NCBI GenBank assembly: GCA_035560235.1
Contig: DATMAG010000009.1
Coordinates: 8,624-72,623, forward strand
Direction: 5' to 3'
Origin: DASRDU01 sp035560235
GTDB lineage: Bacteria; Acidobacteriota; Blastocatellia; RBC074
Length of the DNA: 64,000 nt
Positions within the stretch are counted from its first letter, which is position 1, and the number at the start of each line of letters is the position of its first letter. A model generated the notes under the pieces. The model saw only the letters and a program-made list of their open reading frames with translations, did not search any database and was not told the origin of the DNA. Below, piece by piece: positions 44,729-52,430 of this stretch. The translations under genes were made by a program, and so were the position numbers.

Positions 44729-47131
44729 ATGCAGAATTTCCGGCGTGATCTTCGTTTCAGCGTGCGGGTGCTGCTGCGGCAGCCTGCGGTGACGCTTGTT
44801 TCCATCATCACTCTCGCGCTCGGCATCGGAGCCGGGAGCGCCATCTTTTCAGTAGTCAATGCGGTGCTGCTGCGCCCGCTGCCATTTCGTGAACCTGAAG
44901 CGCTGATCCGGATCTGGGAAACGTTTCAGCCCGGCGGTTACGGCACTGCTTCAGTTCCCAATCTGAAGGACTGGCGCGAACAGAATGAAGCCTTCACTGC
45001 ACTGGCCGCTTATCAGTTCGCAAATTACGGCCTGCAGGGGCGCGAACAGCCTGAGCGGGTCGCAGCGGCGACTGTCTCAGCGAACTTTTTTGAGCTGCTC
45101 GGCGTGCCGCCGCATCTCGGGCGCGCCTTTCGCGAGGATGAGGAAGCGCCGGGCCGCAATCGCATCGTGGTGCTGAGCGATCAGTTGTGGCGGCAGAATT
45201 TTGCCGCCGATCCGGGCATCATCGGCAAAAACATTCTGCTCGACGGACAGAGTTACACCGTAACGGGCGTAATGCCGCCAGGCTTTCGTTTTCCGACGCG
45301 CCGAACCGCGCTCTGGGTTCCGCTGGAGGTGCCGGAAAATCAGCGCAACAACCGGGGTAATCACTGGCTCTTTGTCCTGGCCCGTCTGAAACCAGGTGTG
45401 ACCCTGGCGCAGGCCGATCAGCAGATGAAAACCATCGCCGCGAGGCTCGAGCAGCAGTATCCGCAGGCTCAGGCCGGGCGCAGCGTGCGGCTCGTTCCGC
45501 TCAGTGAAGAAGTCGTGCGCAATGTGCGACCGGCGCTGCTGATGCTGATGGCGGCGGTGAGCTTTGTGCTGCTGATTGCGTGCGCAAACGTGGCGAGTCT
45601 GCTGCTTGCGCGGGCAACGGCGCGGCGACGCGAGATGGCAATTCGGGCGGCCATCGGCGCCGGGCGCGCGCAACTGATTGCTCAGTTGCTGACCGAAAGC
45701 GTCCTGCTGGCCCTGATCAGCGGCGTGCTGGGACTGGGCGTGGCGAAACTCGGACTGAGTGCGCTGCTCAGACTTGCAGAGACGTTTCTCCCGCGCGCGA
45801 ATGAAATCAGCCTGGATGGCCGCGTCGTTGCCTTCACGCTCGGTTTGTCAGTGCTGACCGGGATCGCATTCGGCCTGGCTCCGGCGCTGCAGGTGTCGCG
45901 GACTGACGTGCAGGATGCCTTGAAGGATGGCGGCCACAGCGGCAGCAGCCCGCGCCGCAACCGGCTGCGCAGCGCGCTCGTCGTCGCTGAAATCGCGCTC
46001 TCACTGGTGCTGCTGGTCGGCGCGGGCCTGCTGATTCGCAGTTTCTGGCGGCTGCAGCAGATGGATGCGGGGCTGCGGCCTGAAAACGTGCTGACCATGA
46101 AAATCTCGCTGCCGGATAAAAAGTACCCGGCGCCGCAACTGCTCACAGGGTTCTGTGACCGGCTGCTTGAAACTGTCGCCTCGCTGCCGGGCGTGCAGGC
46201 GGCTGGCGTGATCAATATGCTGCCGATTCAGGAGACTGGTTACAACGGAGATTTTTATCTCGAAGGGCAGGGGCCGTATCCGCCGGGTCAGGCCCCGCTG
46301 GCTGAATATCGCCGGGCCAGTCCCGACTATTTTCGCGCGATGGGCATCGAGCTGATTGCGGGCCGGTTCTTTGGCGCGCAGGATCGTGAAGGCGCGCAGC
46401 CGGTGGCGATCATCAATCAGGCGCTGGCGCAGAAATATCTGGCGTCTGAAAACCCTGTGGGCAAACGCTTCCGCTTCGATCCTGACGGCCCCTGGTTCAC
46501 GATCATCGGCGTCACCAGAGATGTCCGGCAGTCGGGGCTGACGCAGACGGCGCGGCCTGAAATCGTGCTGCCTTTTGCACAGGCTCCGGTGCCGGGGCTG
46601 AGCCTTGTGGTGCGCACGGCGGGTGAACCGGCAGCGCTGACCGATACCATTCGCCGCGCCGTGCTGGCGATTGATCCGAACCAGCCGGTTTACAACGTGC
46701 AGACGATGCAGACCGTGATTGACGATTCGATCTCGTCTCAGCGGCTCAATATGGTGCTGCTCGCAATTTTCGCCGCAGTCGCGCTCGGCCTGGCCGTGAC
46801 CGGCATTTACAGCGTGATGTCGTATCTGGTCACGCAGCACACGCGCGACATCGGCATCAGAATGGCGCTCGGCGCGCGCCCGGCTGATGTTCTCAGGCTG
46901 GTGGTCGGTCAGGGGATGACGCTGACTGCGGGCGGCATGGTCATCGGCGTGGCCGGGGCGTTCGCGCTGACGCGCCTGATGGCGAGCCTGTTGTTTGGCG
47001 TGACGGCGACAGATGCGCTGACTTTCATCGGCGTCCCGCTGCTGCTTTTCGTGACAGCGCTTCTGGCCTGCTACGTTCCCGCACGCCGCGCCACCAGAGT
47101 TGATCCGGTGATCGCGCTCAGAACTGAATAG
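44729..47131 (+). CDS. ABC transporter permease, ADOP (duplicated orphan permease) type
   Basis: 800 residues and a paralogue of the leftward gene. N-terminal helix region TLALGIGAGSAIFSVVNAVLLRPLPF, periplasmic MacB-like domain, LLIACANVASLLLARATARRREMAIR, and a second FtsX unit (VTGIYSVMSYLVTQHTRDIGIRMALGA). It ends in the ADOP motif ARRATRVDPVIALRTE. AAGGAGGAG precedes the ATG. No partner ATPase is nearby. The periplasmic inserts of the two paralogues differ, so they may handle different substrates. Confidence 0.93.
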   Translation: MQNFRRDLRFSVRVLLRQPAVTLVSIITLALGIGAGSAIFSVVNAVLLRPLPFREPEALIRIWETFQPGGYGTASVPNLKDWREQNEAFTALAAYQFANYGLQGREQPERVAAATVSANFFELLGVPPHLGRAFREDEEAPGRNRIVVLSDQLWRQNFAADPGIIGKNILLDGQSYTVTGVMPPGFRFPTRRTALWVPLEVPENQRNNRGNHWLFVLARLKPGVTLAQADQQMKTIAARLEQQYPQAQAGRSVRLVPLSEEVVRNVRPALLMLMAAVSFVLLIACANVASLLLARATARRREMAIRAAIGAGRAQLIAQLLTESVLLALISGVLGLGVAKLGLSALLRLAETFLPRANEISLDGRVVAFTLGLSVLTGIAFGLAPALQVSRTDVQDALKDGGHSGSSPRRNRLRSALVVAEIALSLVLLVGAGLLIRSFWRLQQMDAGLRPENVLTMKISLPDKKYPAPQLLTGFCDRLLETVASLPGVQAAGVINMLPIQETGYNGDFYLEGQGPYPPGQAPLAEYRRASPDYFRAMGIELIAGRFFGAQDREGAQPVAIINQALAQKYLASENPVGKRFRFDPDGPWFTIIGVTRDVRQSGLTQTARPEIVLPFAQAPVPGLSLVVRTAGEPAALTDTIRRAVLAIDPNQPVYNVQTMQTVIDDSISSQRLNMVLLAIFAAVALGLAVTGIYSVMSYLVTQHTRDIGIRMALGARPADVLRLVVGQGMTLTAGGMVIGVAGAFALTRLMASLLFGVTATDALTFIGVPLLLFVTALLACYVPARRATRVDPVIALRTE

Positions 47132-47145
47132 ACCGTGTCTGCGAC

Positions 47146-47185
47146 AAGCCTGTTGTGCGAGTTGCCGGAATCGCACAGCAGGCTT
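47146..47185. repeat. 15-bp-arm inverted repeat after the ADOP gene
   Basis: AAGCCTGTTGTGCGA (47146-47160) pairs with TCGCACAGCAGGCTT (47171-47185), with one G-U pair and loop GTTGCCGGAA. It starts 15 bases after the ADOP stop and may end its transcript. The word TGCCGGAATCGC across the loop also appears in the element at 63823. Confidence 0.8.
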
Positions 47186-47363
47186 TCCGAAAATGGGAAA
47201 CAGTCATCCCGCAAACGAACATTCGTCTGCCATCCCGCCGCCGCACAGCCATTCATAAGCCGCTGAACTCTGCCGTTTTCATTCAGTCACACCGCTGGCA
47301 CAGGAATTGGTATTCACTCTCTGATCTGACATTCAGAGGCTGCTGGCAAAGGAGCATCGAGCG

Positions 47364-49427
47364 ATGGGACTGATGGATATTTATCACAACCGTCAGACGT
47401 GGGCTGAATATCTGAGCGCGCATGCTCCGGTAACGCGATCAGAGGCAGCATCAGATGAATCAGGCCGCGACAGTGTTGCGCTGGAACTGAGCGAGGCCGA
47501 TTATCAGGCTGCGCTGGCTTCGGGCCTCGGAGTCTCTGAACTTCAGCCGGGCGGCAACCCGGCCCGGCGAATCGAGCTTCAACTGGAACAACTGACCGGG
47601 GGCATCGCGCAGCTCAACGCTGATTTCAACCTGCTGCTCGGTGATCTGATCTGGAAATGTGAGTTGCAGCAGGAACGGCTCGGCAGCCTGCTCGCTGAAA
47701 TCCGTCTGGCTGAATTCGAGCGCGAAGCCAGAGCTTACCGCCAGCGCGCCGAACGCGCCTTTCTGAACGGCTGGTACGAAGAGGCGCTGCAGGATTTTCT
47801 CGCCGCCGAAGAGCGCAACTATCCCGATTATTCCGTTCATCGTTCAATCGCTCAGATTTATCTCTATCACCTGATCAGTCTGCCGAAGGCTTACGAGTAC
47901 TTTCTGAAGGCCGCCAAATATGCGCGTCCGGCTGACCCGGTGCAGGCCGCCGAAGCGCACTTCCTGGCCGCGATGGTCTGCCTGCTTGAGCAGAAAACTG
48001 CCGAAGCCATCACGCAGCTTGCTGAAGCCATCAGCCTCAATCCGGAGCTGGCTGAAGCGCATTATCAGCAGGCCTGTCTGTTCGCACTCGAAGGCCGCTG
48101 TGATGATGCGCTCGTCAGGCTCGAAGCAGCCATCAGCGGCGATGCGCGATATCACGAACGCGCGAAGGCTGAACCGGCCTTTGCCGCGATGCGCGCGCAG
48201 ACTGAAGCGCTGCTTGATCGCCTGATGCAGCCGGTCAGAGACAAACTCGTCGAGGTCAGACAGGATGCCGCGCAGCTTGCAGGTTACGTCATCGCGCAGC
48301 CGGTCGAAGAAGAGATTGCCGGAGTGCTGGCGCAGGTCGAAGAGCAGACTGCCGGTGCGCTGACCTATCAGTCAGGTCTGCGCGTAATGACGGCGCTCGC
48401 CCGCGTGCAGCAGGAACTGCGCAGCATTCACGAACACTTTCATAAACAATATGAAATTGACCCGCGCGATTACGTGCGTTCGGTGGCATTCAGCAGCGAT
48501 GGCCTGCTGCTCGCTTCAGGCTTTCTGCACGGCGGGCTGCAGGCCTGGGAGGTTGATTCGGGTTTGCAGGCGTGGTCGCACAATGCGCATTACGCGAGTG
48601 TTCAGTCGGTCGCCTTCAGTCCCAACAACTGCTGGCTGGCTTCGGGCGGCAGAGATCGTGAAATCAGGTTGTGGGAAGCCGACACTGGCCACGCGGTGCA
48701 GACGCTCAAAGGCCACACCAGCGAAGTCCGGCAGGTGGCCTTCAGTCCTGACGGGCAGTGGCTCGTCTCGGCAAGTCACGATCAGACCGTGCGCATCTGG
48801 CGGGTCGCAACAGGACGAGTAGCCGAAATCCTCTCTGGTCACACGATGCCGGTCACGTCGGCCATCTTCAGCCCTGATGGCAGTCTCATCGCTTCGGGAA
48901 GCTGGGACAAAACCATCAGACTGTGGGACACGCTCACGGCGCGTGTTGTGCGCACGCTCACCGGCCACACCAGAGGCGTCGCGTCGCTGGCGATCAGTCC
49001 CGATGGCCGCTGGCTCGCTTCGGGCGGCGAAGACGCAACAGTGAAATTGTGGAATCTGACCACCGGCCAGGAACTGCACACCTTCACCGGACACGGCAAC
49101 AGCGTGACCTCGGTGGCCTTCAGTCCCAACGGCGAACTGCTCGCCGCCGGATGCCTCGGACAGATGGTGATCGTCTGGAAGCTTGCGACTGGCGCAGTCG
49201 TGAAGCATCTGAAGTATCAGAACATCAGCTACAATTCAGTCGCTTTCAGTCCGAAGGGACAATGGCTGGCGCTCGGCAGCCGCGATCTGCAACTGTGGCT
49301 GAAGGCCATTCTCACCGAAGATGAATACGCTGAAGTCAGAGCCGGTGGCGAACGCGCCCTGAGAGCCGCCCGGGAAAAAGAAGAAAAGATGCTGCCAGCC
49401 TACCTGCCGATTCAGCTCAGACAATAA
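47364..49427 (+). CDS. TPR and WD40 repeat protein
   Basis: 687 residues. AAGGAG lies 11 bases before ATG 47364. The N-terminal 140 residues are helical and charged (LEQLTGGIAQLNADFNLLLG), followed by TPR-like helices (YRQRAERAFLNGWYEEALQDF, YFLKAAKYARPADPVQAAEA). Another helical stretch leads to about seven WD40 repeats (SPDGQWLVSASHDQTVRIWR, SPDGSLIASGSWDKTIRLWD). No kinase, signal or membrane segment is visible, so it is likely a cytoplasmic scaffold. WD40 units resemble those of the kinase at 31509. Confidence 0.88.
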   Translation: MGLMDIYHNRQTWAEYLSAHAPVTRSEAASDESGRDSVALELSEADYQAALASGLGVSELQPGGNPARRIELQLEQLTGGIAQLNADFNLLLGDLIWKCELQQERLGSLLAEIRLAEFEREARAYRQRAERAFLNGWYEEALQDFLAAEERNYPDYSVHRSIAQIYLYHLISLPKAYEYFLKAAKYARPADPVQAAEAHFLAAMVCLLEQKTAEAITQLAEAISLNPELAEAHYQQACLFALEGRCDDALVRLEAAISGDARYHERAKAEPAFAAMRAQTEALLDRLMQPVRDKLVEVRQDAAQLAGYVIAQPVEEEIAGVLAQVEEQTAGALTYQSGLRVMTALARVQQELRSIHEHFHKQYEIDPRDYVRSVAFSSDGLLLASGFLHGGLQAWEVDSGLQAWSHNAHYASVQSVAFSPNNCWLASGGRDREIRLWEADTGHAVQTLKGHTSEVRQVAFSPDGQWLVSASHDQTVRIWRVATGRVAEILSGHTMPVTSAIFSPDGSLIASGSWDKTIRLWDTLTARVVRTLTGHTRGVASLAISPDGRWLASGGEDATVKLWNLTTGQELHTFTGHGNSVTSVAFSPNGELLAAGCLGQMVIVWKLATGAVVKHLKYQNISYNSVAFSPKGQWLALGSRDLQLWLKAILTEDEYAEVRAGGERALRAAREKEEKMLPAYLPIQLRQ

Positions 49428-49475
49428 AAGTTGAAGTCATCTGAGCACACCGCATCACACCATCCCTGCCGTATC

Positions 49476-49504
49476 TTGAAGCTCACGGATTGCGAGGTTA
49501 CAAT
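49476..49504 (+). promoter_or_regulatory. candidate sigma-70 promoter for the small membrane protein
   Basis: TTGAAG (49476-49481) and TACAAT (49499-49504) are 17 bases apart, and the start codon at 49552 is 47 bases on. Confidence 0.55.
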
Positions 49505-49551
49505 CCGCCCGCAGTTCCCGCTCAATCAGGCCGCGCAATAAAAGAGAGTTT

Positions 49552-50040
49552 ATGACCGAACTGACAGACCCGATCCTGTTATTGGCGCTGGCCGTTCTTG
49601 CGCTGACATTGTGGCGCTGGAAGGCGGAGAAAAATCCTGAGGAGTTTTTCTCTGTGGAAAGGCAGCAGCAGGCCGCACGAGCCTTTCATCAGCGCAGGAC
49701 TCTGTTTGTGCTTCTCGCCGCGATGACGGTGCTGGCGCTCATCAGTCTGCCGGAGTGGCTGCGCCTTTCAGATGGACAGACGCGAATTATTGCCATCCTC
49801 GGTACGGCTGGAATTGCAGCGGTCTGTTACTACGCCGTTTTCGGATTCGGCATTCCATCGGTTCAGGCATTGTCATTTCTTCCGCGTCATTACTGGATGG
49901 GACTGTGCGCGGCGCTGGCGTACACACTGATTTTCTCGATTTCAGTCAGCCTGGGTCTGGCTGAAACGCAGATGGTCGTCCTGCTGCTGATTGTAATGTC
50001 GTTGATCGGTGCCATCTTCATTTACACAAACAGAAAGTAA
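49552..50040 (+). CDS. hypothetical membrane protein, four predicted helices
   Basis: Not recognised. 162 residues; AGAGAG precedes ATG 49552. Hydrophobic segments occur at about 7-20 (ILLLALAVLALTL), 48-64 (LFVLLAAMTVLALISL), 78-97 (IIAILGTAGIAAVCYYAVFG), and two near the C-terminus (AALAYTLIFSISVSLG, VVLLLIVMSLIGAIFIY). A charged loop (EKNPEEFFSVERQQQAARAF) separates the first two. No signature motif is visible. Confidence 0.8.
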   Translation: MTELTDPILLLALAVLALTLWRWKAEKNPEEFFSVERQQQAARAFHQRRTLFVLLAAMTVLALISLPEWLRLSDGQTRIIAILGTAGIAAVCYYAVFGFGIPSVQALSFLPRHYWMGLCAALAYTLIFSISVSLGLAETQMVVLLLIVMSLIGAIFIYTNRK

Positions 50041-50113
50041 GCTTGTTCAGCGATTTTGTTTGCTCTTCAGCAGATCACGAAATGCAGCGTCTGAAAGAAT
50101 CCGGAGCCACCCC

Positions 50114-50188
50114 CGTAGTGACGAATTCATTCGTTCTGCTTCAGGAGACAGTAGCGCTGAAGGCAGAACGAATGAATTCGTTACTACG
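50114..50188. repeat. CGTAGTGACGAATTCATTCGTTCTGC inverted repeat
   Basis: Arms of about 31 bases at 50114-50144 and 50157-50188 pair with only a few mismatches across a 12-base loop. This is one of the longest inverted repeats in the window and is the size of a small MITE-like element. It lies in the 254-base gap before the YhhN gene. Confidence 0.85.
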
Positions 50189-50294
50189 AGTTGCGATCTG
50201 GTTACTTCTGAGGTTGTCTGCCTGAACGGCTGTTGTGATCCGCTGTCACCGTTTTTCTTTCTCGCTTCGGAGAATGGACAGTGCCGGTGAAAAT

Positions 50295-51059
50295 ATGACC
50301 CTGAGCGTTCCTGAGGTGCTGAAATGGAGCTTCACAAAGCCTGACCGTCTGCTGCTGCTGCTCTCGCTGGTCTGCGGTGCGGGGTATCTGCTGGCGGGCT
50401 TTTACTTCAACCTGACGGGATCGAAGAGCAACCTCTATCTGCTGGCTATTGCATTCAAGGTATTCGCTGTGTCGCCGCTGGCCGTGCTGGCGTGGCGCAG
50501 GCTCAGGGGCGCTGAATGCTGGCTGCTCGGCGGCGCGCTCATGCTTTCGAGCCTCGGTGATTTCTTTCTGGCGATCAGAGGCGGCGGTTTCTTTCTTCAC
50601 GGGCTGCTCTCCTTTCTCGCGGCTCACCTGCTTTATATCGTCCTCTTCATCCGACACTGCCCGAAACCATTCAGCGCTGCCGGATGGAAAAAGCTGATGG
50701 TCGTGGTAGTGCTGCTCTATGCAGCATTGATGGCGTGGTGGCTGCTGCCCGTGCCTGGAGGGCTGTCGCTGCCCGTGATGGTTTATCTCTCGGTGCTGAC
50801 GGCGATGGTGGTGACAGCGATTCTGACGGACTTTGAAAGCAGGTGGATTGCTGCGGGAGCGTTGTTCTTTCTGATCTCTGATTCGCTGATCGCTGTTAAT
50901 AAATTCAAGGGGCTGATGGGCGCGGTTCCGGCGGGCGTGCTGATCTGGGCGACCTATTACAACGCGCAGTACCTGATTTCACTCGGTGTGATGGGGGAAC
51001 TGCTGCGTCAGGCTGCGGCTGAGAAGCGCGCTGAAATTGAATTTCAGGAACTGCTCTGA
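50295..51059 (+). CDS. YhhN/TMEM86 family membrane protein (lysoplasmalogenase-like)
   Basis: 254 residues from ATG 50295; the frame is open upstream to 50235. Seven or eight hydrophobic helices and the family motifs SSLGDFFLAI and FLISDSLIAVNKF, which hold the conserved Asp residues thought to be catalytic. Known relatives hydrolyse the vinyl-ether bond of lysoplasmalogens. Some bacterial members have uncertain substrates, so the function is only likely. It is convergent with the VWFA gene. Confidence 0.88.
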   Translation: MTLSVPEVLKWSFTKPDRLLLLLSLVCGAGYLLAGFYFNLTGSKSNLYLLAIAFKVFAVSPLAVLAWRRLRGAECWLLGGALMLSSLGDFFLAIRGGGFFLHGLLSFLAAHLLYIVLFIRHCPKPFSAAGWKKLMVVVVLLYAALMAWWLLPVPGGLSLPVMVYLSVLTAMVVTAILTDFESRWIAAGALFFLISDSLIAVNKFKGLMGAVPAGVLIWATYYNAQYLISLGVMGELLRQAAAEKRAEIEFQELL

Positions 51060-51086
51060 ACCAGTGCGCCGAAGGCTGGCTGATCT

Positions 51087-52010
51087 TCAACGCGGTGTTG
51101 ACTGCCAGCCGTTGCGATAAAAGATGCGCAGGCGGCCCAGGTCCTTCGGCGCATTCACGTTGATCCGGAGCTTGTGCCAGCGCGATTCGTTTGTCGCATC
51201 GGTCGGATAGTAACCGACAACGTACTGATTGCGCAGCATCAGCGCGATGCGCGTGTAAATGTCCGTGACCTCTGATTCCTGCTGCGGAAAGAACGTCAGC
51301 CCGCCGGTTGATTCAGTGATGTTTTCAAGCGTTCCGACGCCGCTCCCGTATTCGCTGATCCCGATGGCATAGATCTGCGCGTCGGTTTCTCTGAGCACCT
51401 TGCGCAGTTCGCCGTAGGAATAGCGGCTGCTGTTCTCCTCACCATCAGAGATGATCAGCAGAGCCTTTTTCGGATGGCGGCCCTGCTGCACCTTTTCGAG
51501 CGCCAGATAGACGGCATCAAAGAGCGCCGTGCTGCCTTTCGCCCTGATGAAGACAGTGCGATTGAGAATCTCCTGCGGCAGCGAGGTGAAATCCTGCACC
51601 AGCTTCGGGCGGTCGTTGAAGGCAATGATGAAATATTCGTCCTGATCGTGCGAATGCTCAAAGAGGCCGCGCAGCGCGTGCAGCGCCTGCATCGAAAGCG
51701 GTTTCATCGAGTGCGAGACATCGTAAACGATCCCGAGCGTCAGCGGCGCGTCTTCATTGCGAAAAAGCGCAACCTCCTGTCTGATGCCATCGTCGTAAAC
51801 CTCGAAATCATCCTTTTCGAGTCCCGTCACAAAGCGCCGATGCCTGTCGCTGACAGTGATCGTGACACTGACGAGCTTCGTTTCAATTCGAATCCGGTCT
51901 TCCTGTTTCTGCTGCGGAGTCTGGCCGGGCTGCTGCAAAGCGGGGCTGAGGGCAGGGAAGGCAATGGCAATCAGACAGGCCGCGATCAGAGAACCGAGTC
52001 TGTACTTCAT
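51087..52010 (-). CDS. VWFA-related protein of the acidobacterial type
   Basis: 307 residues from ATG 52010, the start that gives a signal peptide (LIAACLIAIAFPALSPAL); the frame is open further up to 52100. A conserved N-terminal beta-domain (VSVTITVSDRHRRFVTGL, EVYDDGIRQEVALFRNEDAP) precedes a von Willebrand A domain with the metal-site motif DVSHSM (DxSxS) and later TALFDAVYLAL and ISDGEENSS. This layout matches the VWFA-related acidobacterial domain (TIGR03436). It is probably periplasmic or surface protein-binding. Confidence 0.93.
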   Translation of the reverse strand: MKYRLGSLIAACLIAIAFPALSPALQQPGQTPQQKQEDRIRIETKLVSVTITVSDRHRRFVTGLEKDDFEVYDDGIRQEVALFRNEDAPLTLGIVYDVSHSMKPLSMQALHALRGLFEHSHDQDEYFIIAFNDRPKLVQDFTSLPQEILNRTVFIRAKGSTALFDAVYLALEKVQQGRHPKKALLIISDGEENSSRYSYGELRKVLRETDAQIYAIGISEYGSGVGTLENITESTGGLTFFPQQESEVTDIYTRIALMLRNQYVVGYYPTDATNESRWHKLRINVNAPKDLGRLRIFYRNGWQSTPR

Positions 52011-52101
52011 ATGAGCTGCCTCTGCAGCTGAGGTTGAGCGCCAAAGGGGTGGCCTGTCGCCAGCATACTGCGCCAGCCAGTGAAAGAAAAGAGCACGCAC
52101 A

Positions 52102-52425
52102 TCAGCGGCTGCGGCGTTTGCGCTGTTCGAGCAGCAGGTTGAGCTTCAGCGTCAGTTCGTCCTGCTGCTTTCTGAGCCGGTCGCGTTCAGCTTTGTCAGC
52201 GCAGCTTTCCAGCTTCGCTCTGACCGCGCCGATTTCGCGGAGCAGTTCAATCTCTTCGGGCACGATGTTGGCGTTCTTCAGAATTGAATGCGCCAGCCGC
52301 ATCTCTTCCGGCGTGGCGAAGTAATCATCGAGGTTGAGCGGCTGCCCCCGGCCCGGCAGATTGCTGAACTCGCCCTTGTCCATCGCTTCGCGGATTCTGT
52401 TTTCGACCAGCTTGTCGAACGCCAT
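52102..52425 (-). CDS. DUF1992 (DnaJ-homologue subfamily C member 28-like) protein
   Basis: 107 residues. The family motif is clear: DKLVENRIREAMDKGEFSNL, PGRGQPLNLDDYF and RLAHSILKNANIVPEEIEL. The second half is a charged coiled-coil-like helix. It starts five bases after the stop of the glycoside hydrolase gene and is probably translationally coupled to it. The family's function is unknown. Confidence 0.92.
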   Translation of the reverse strand: MAFDKLVENRIREAMDKGEFSNLPGRGQPLNLDDYFATPEEMRLAHSILKNANIVPEEIELLREIGAVRAKLESCADKAERDRLRKQQDELTLKLNLLLEQRKRRSR

Positions 52426-52430
52426 ACTGC

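Noticed and set aside
46001..47176. Open minus-strand frame of 391 codons
   Set aside because: Antisense to the second ADOP permease; composition is like other mirror frames.
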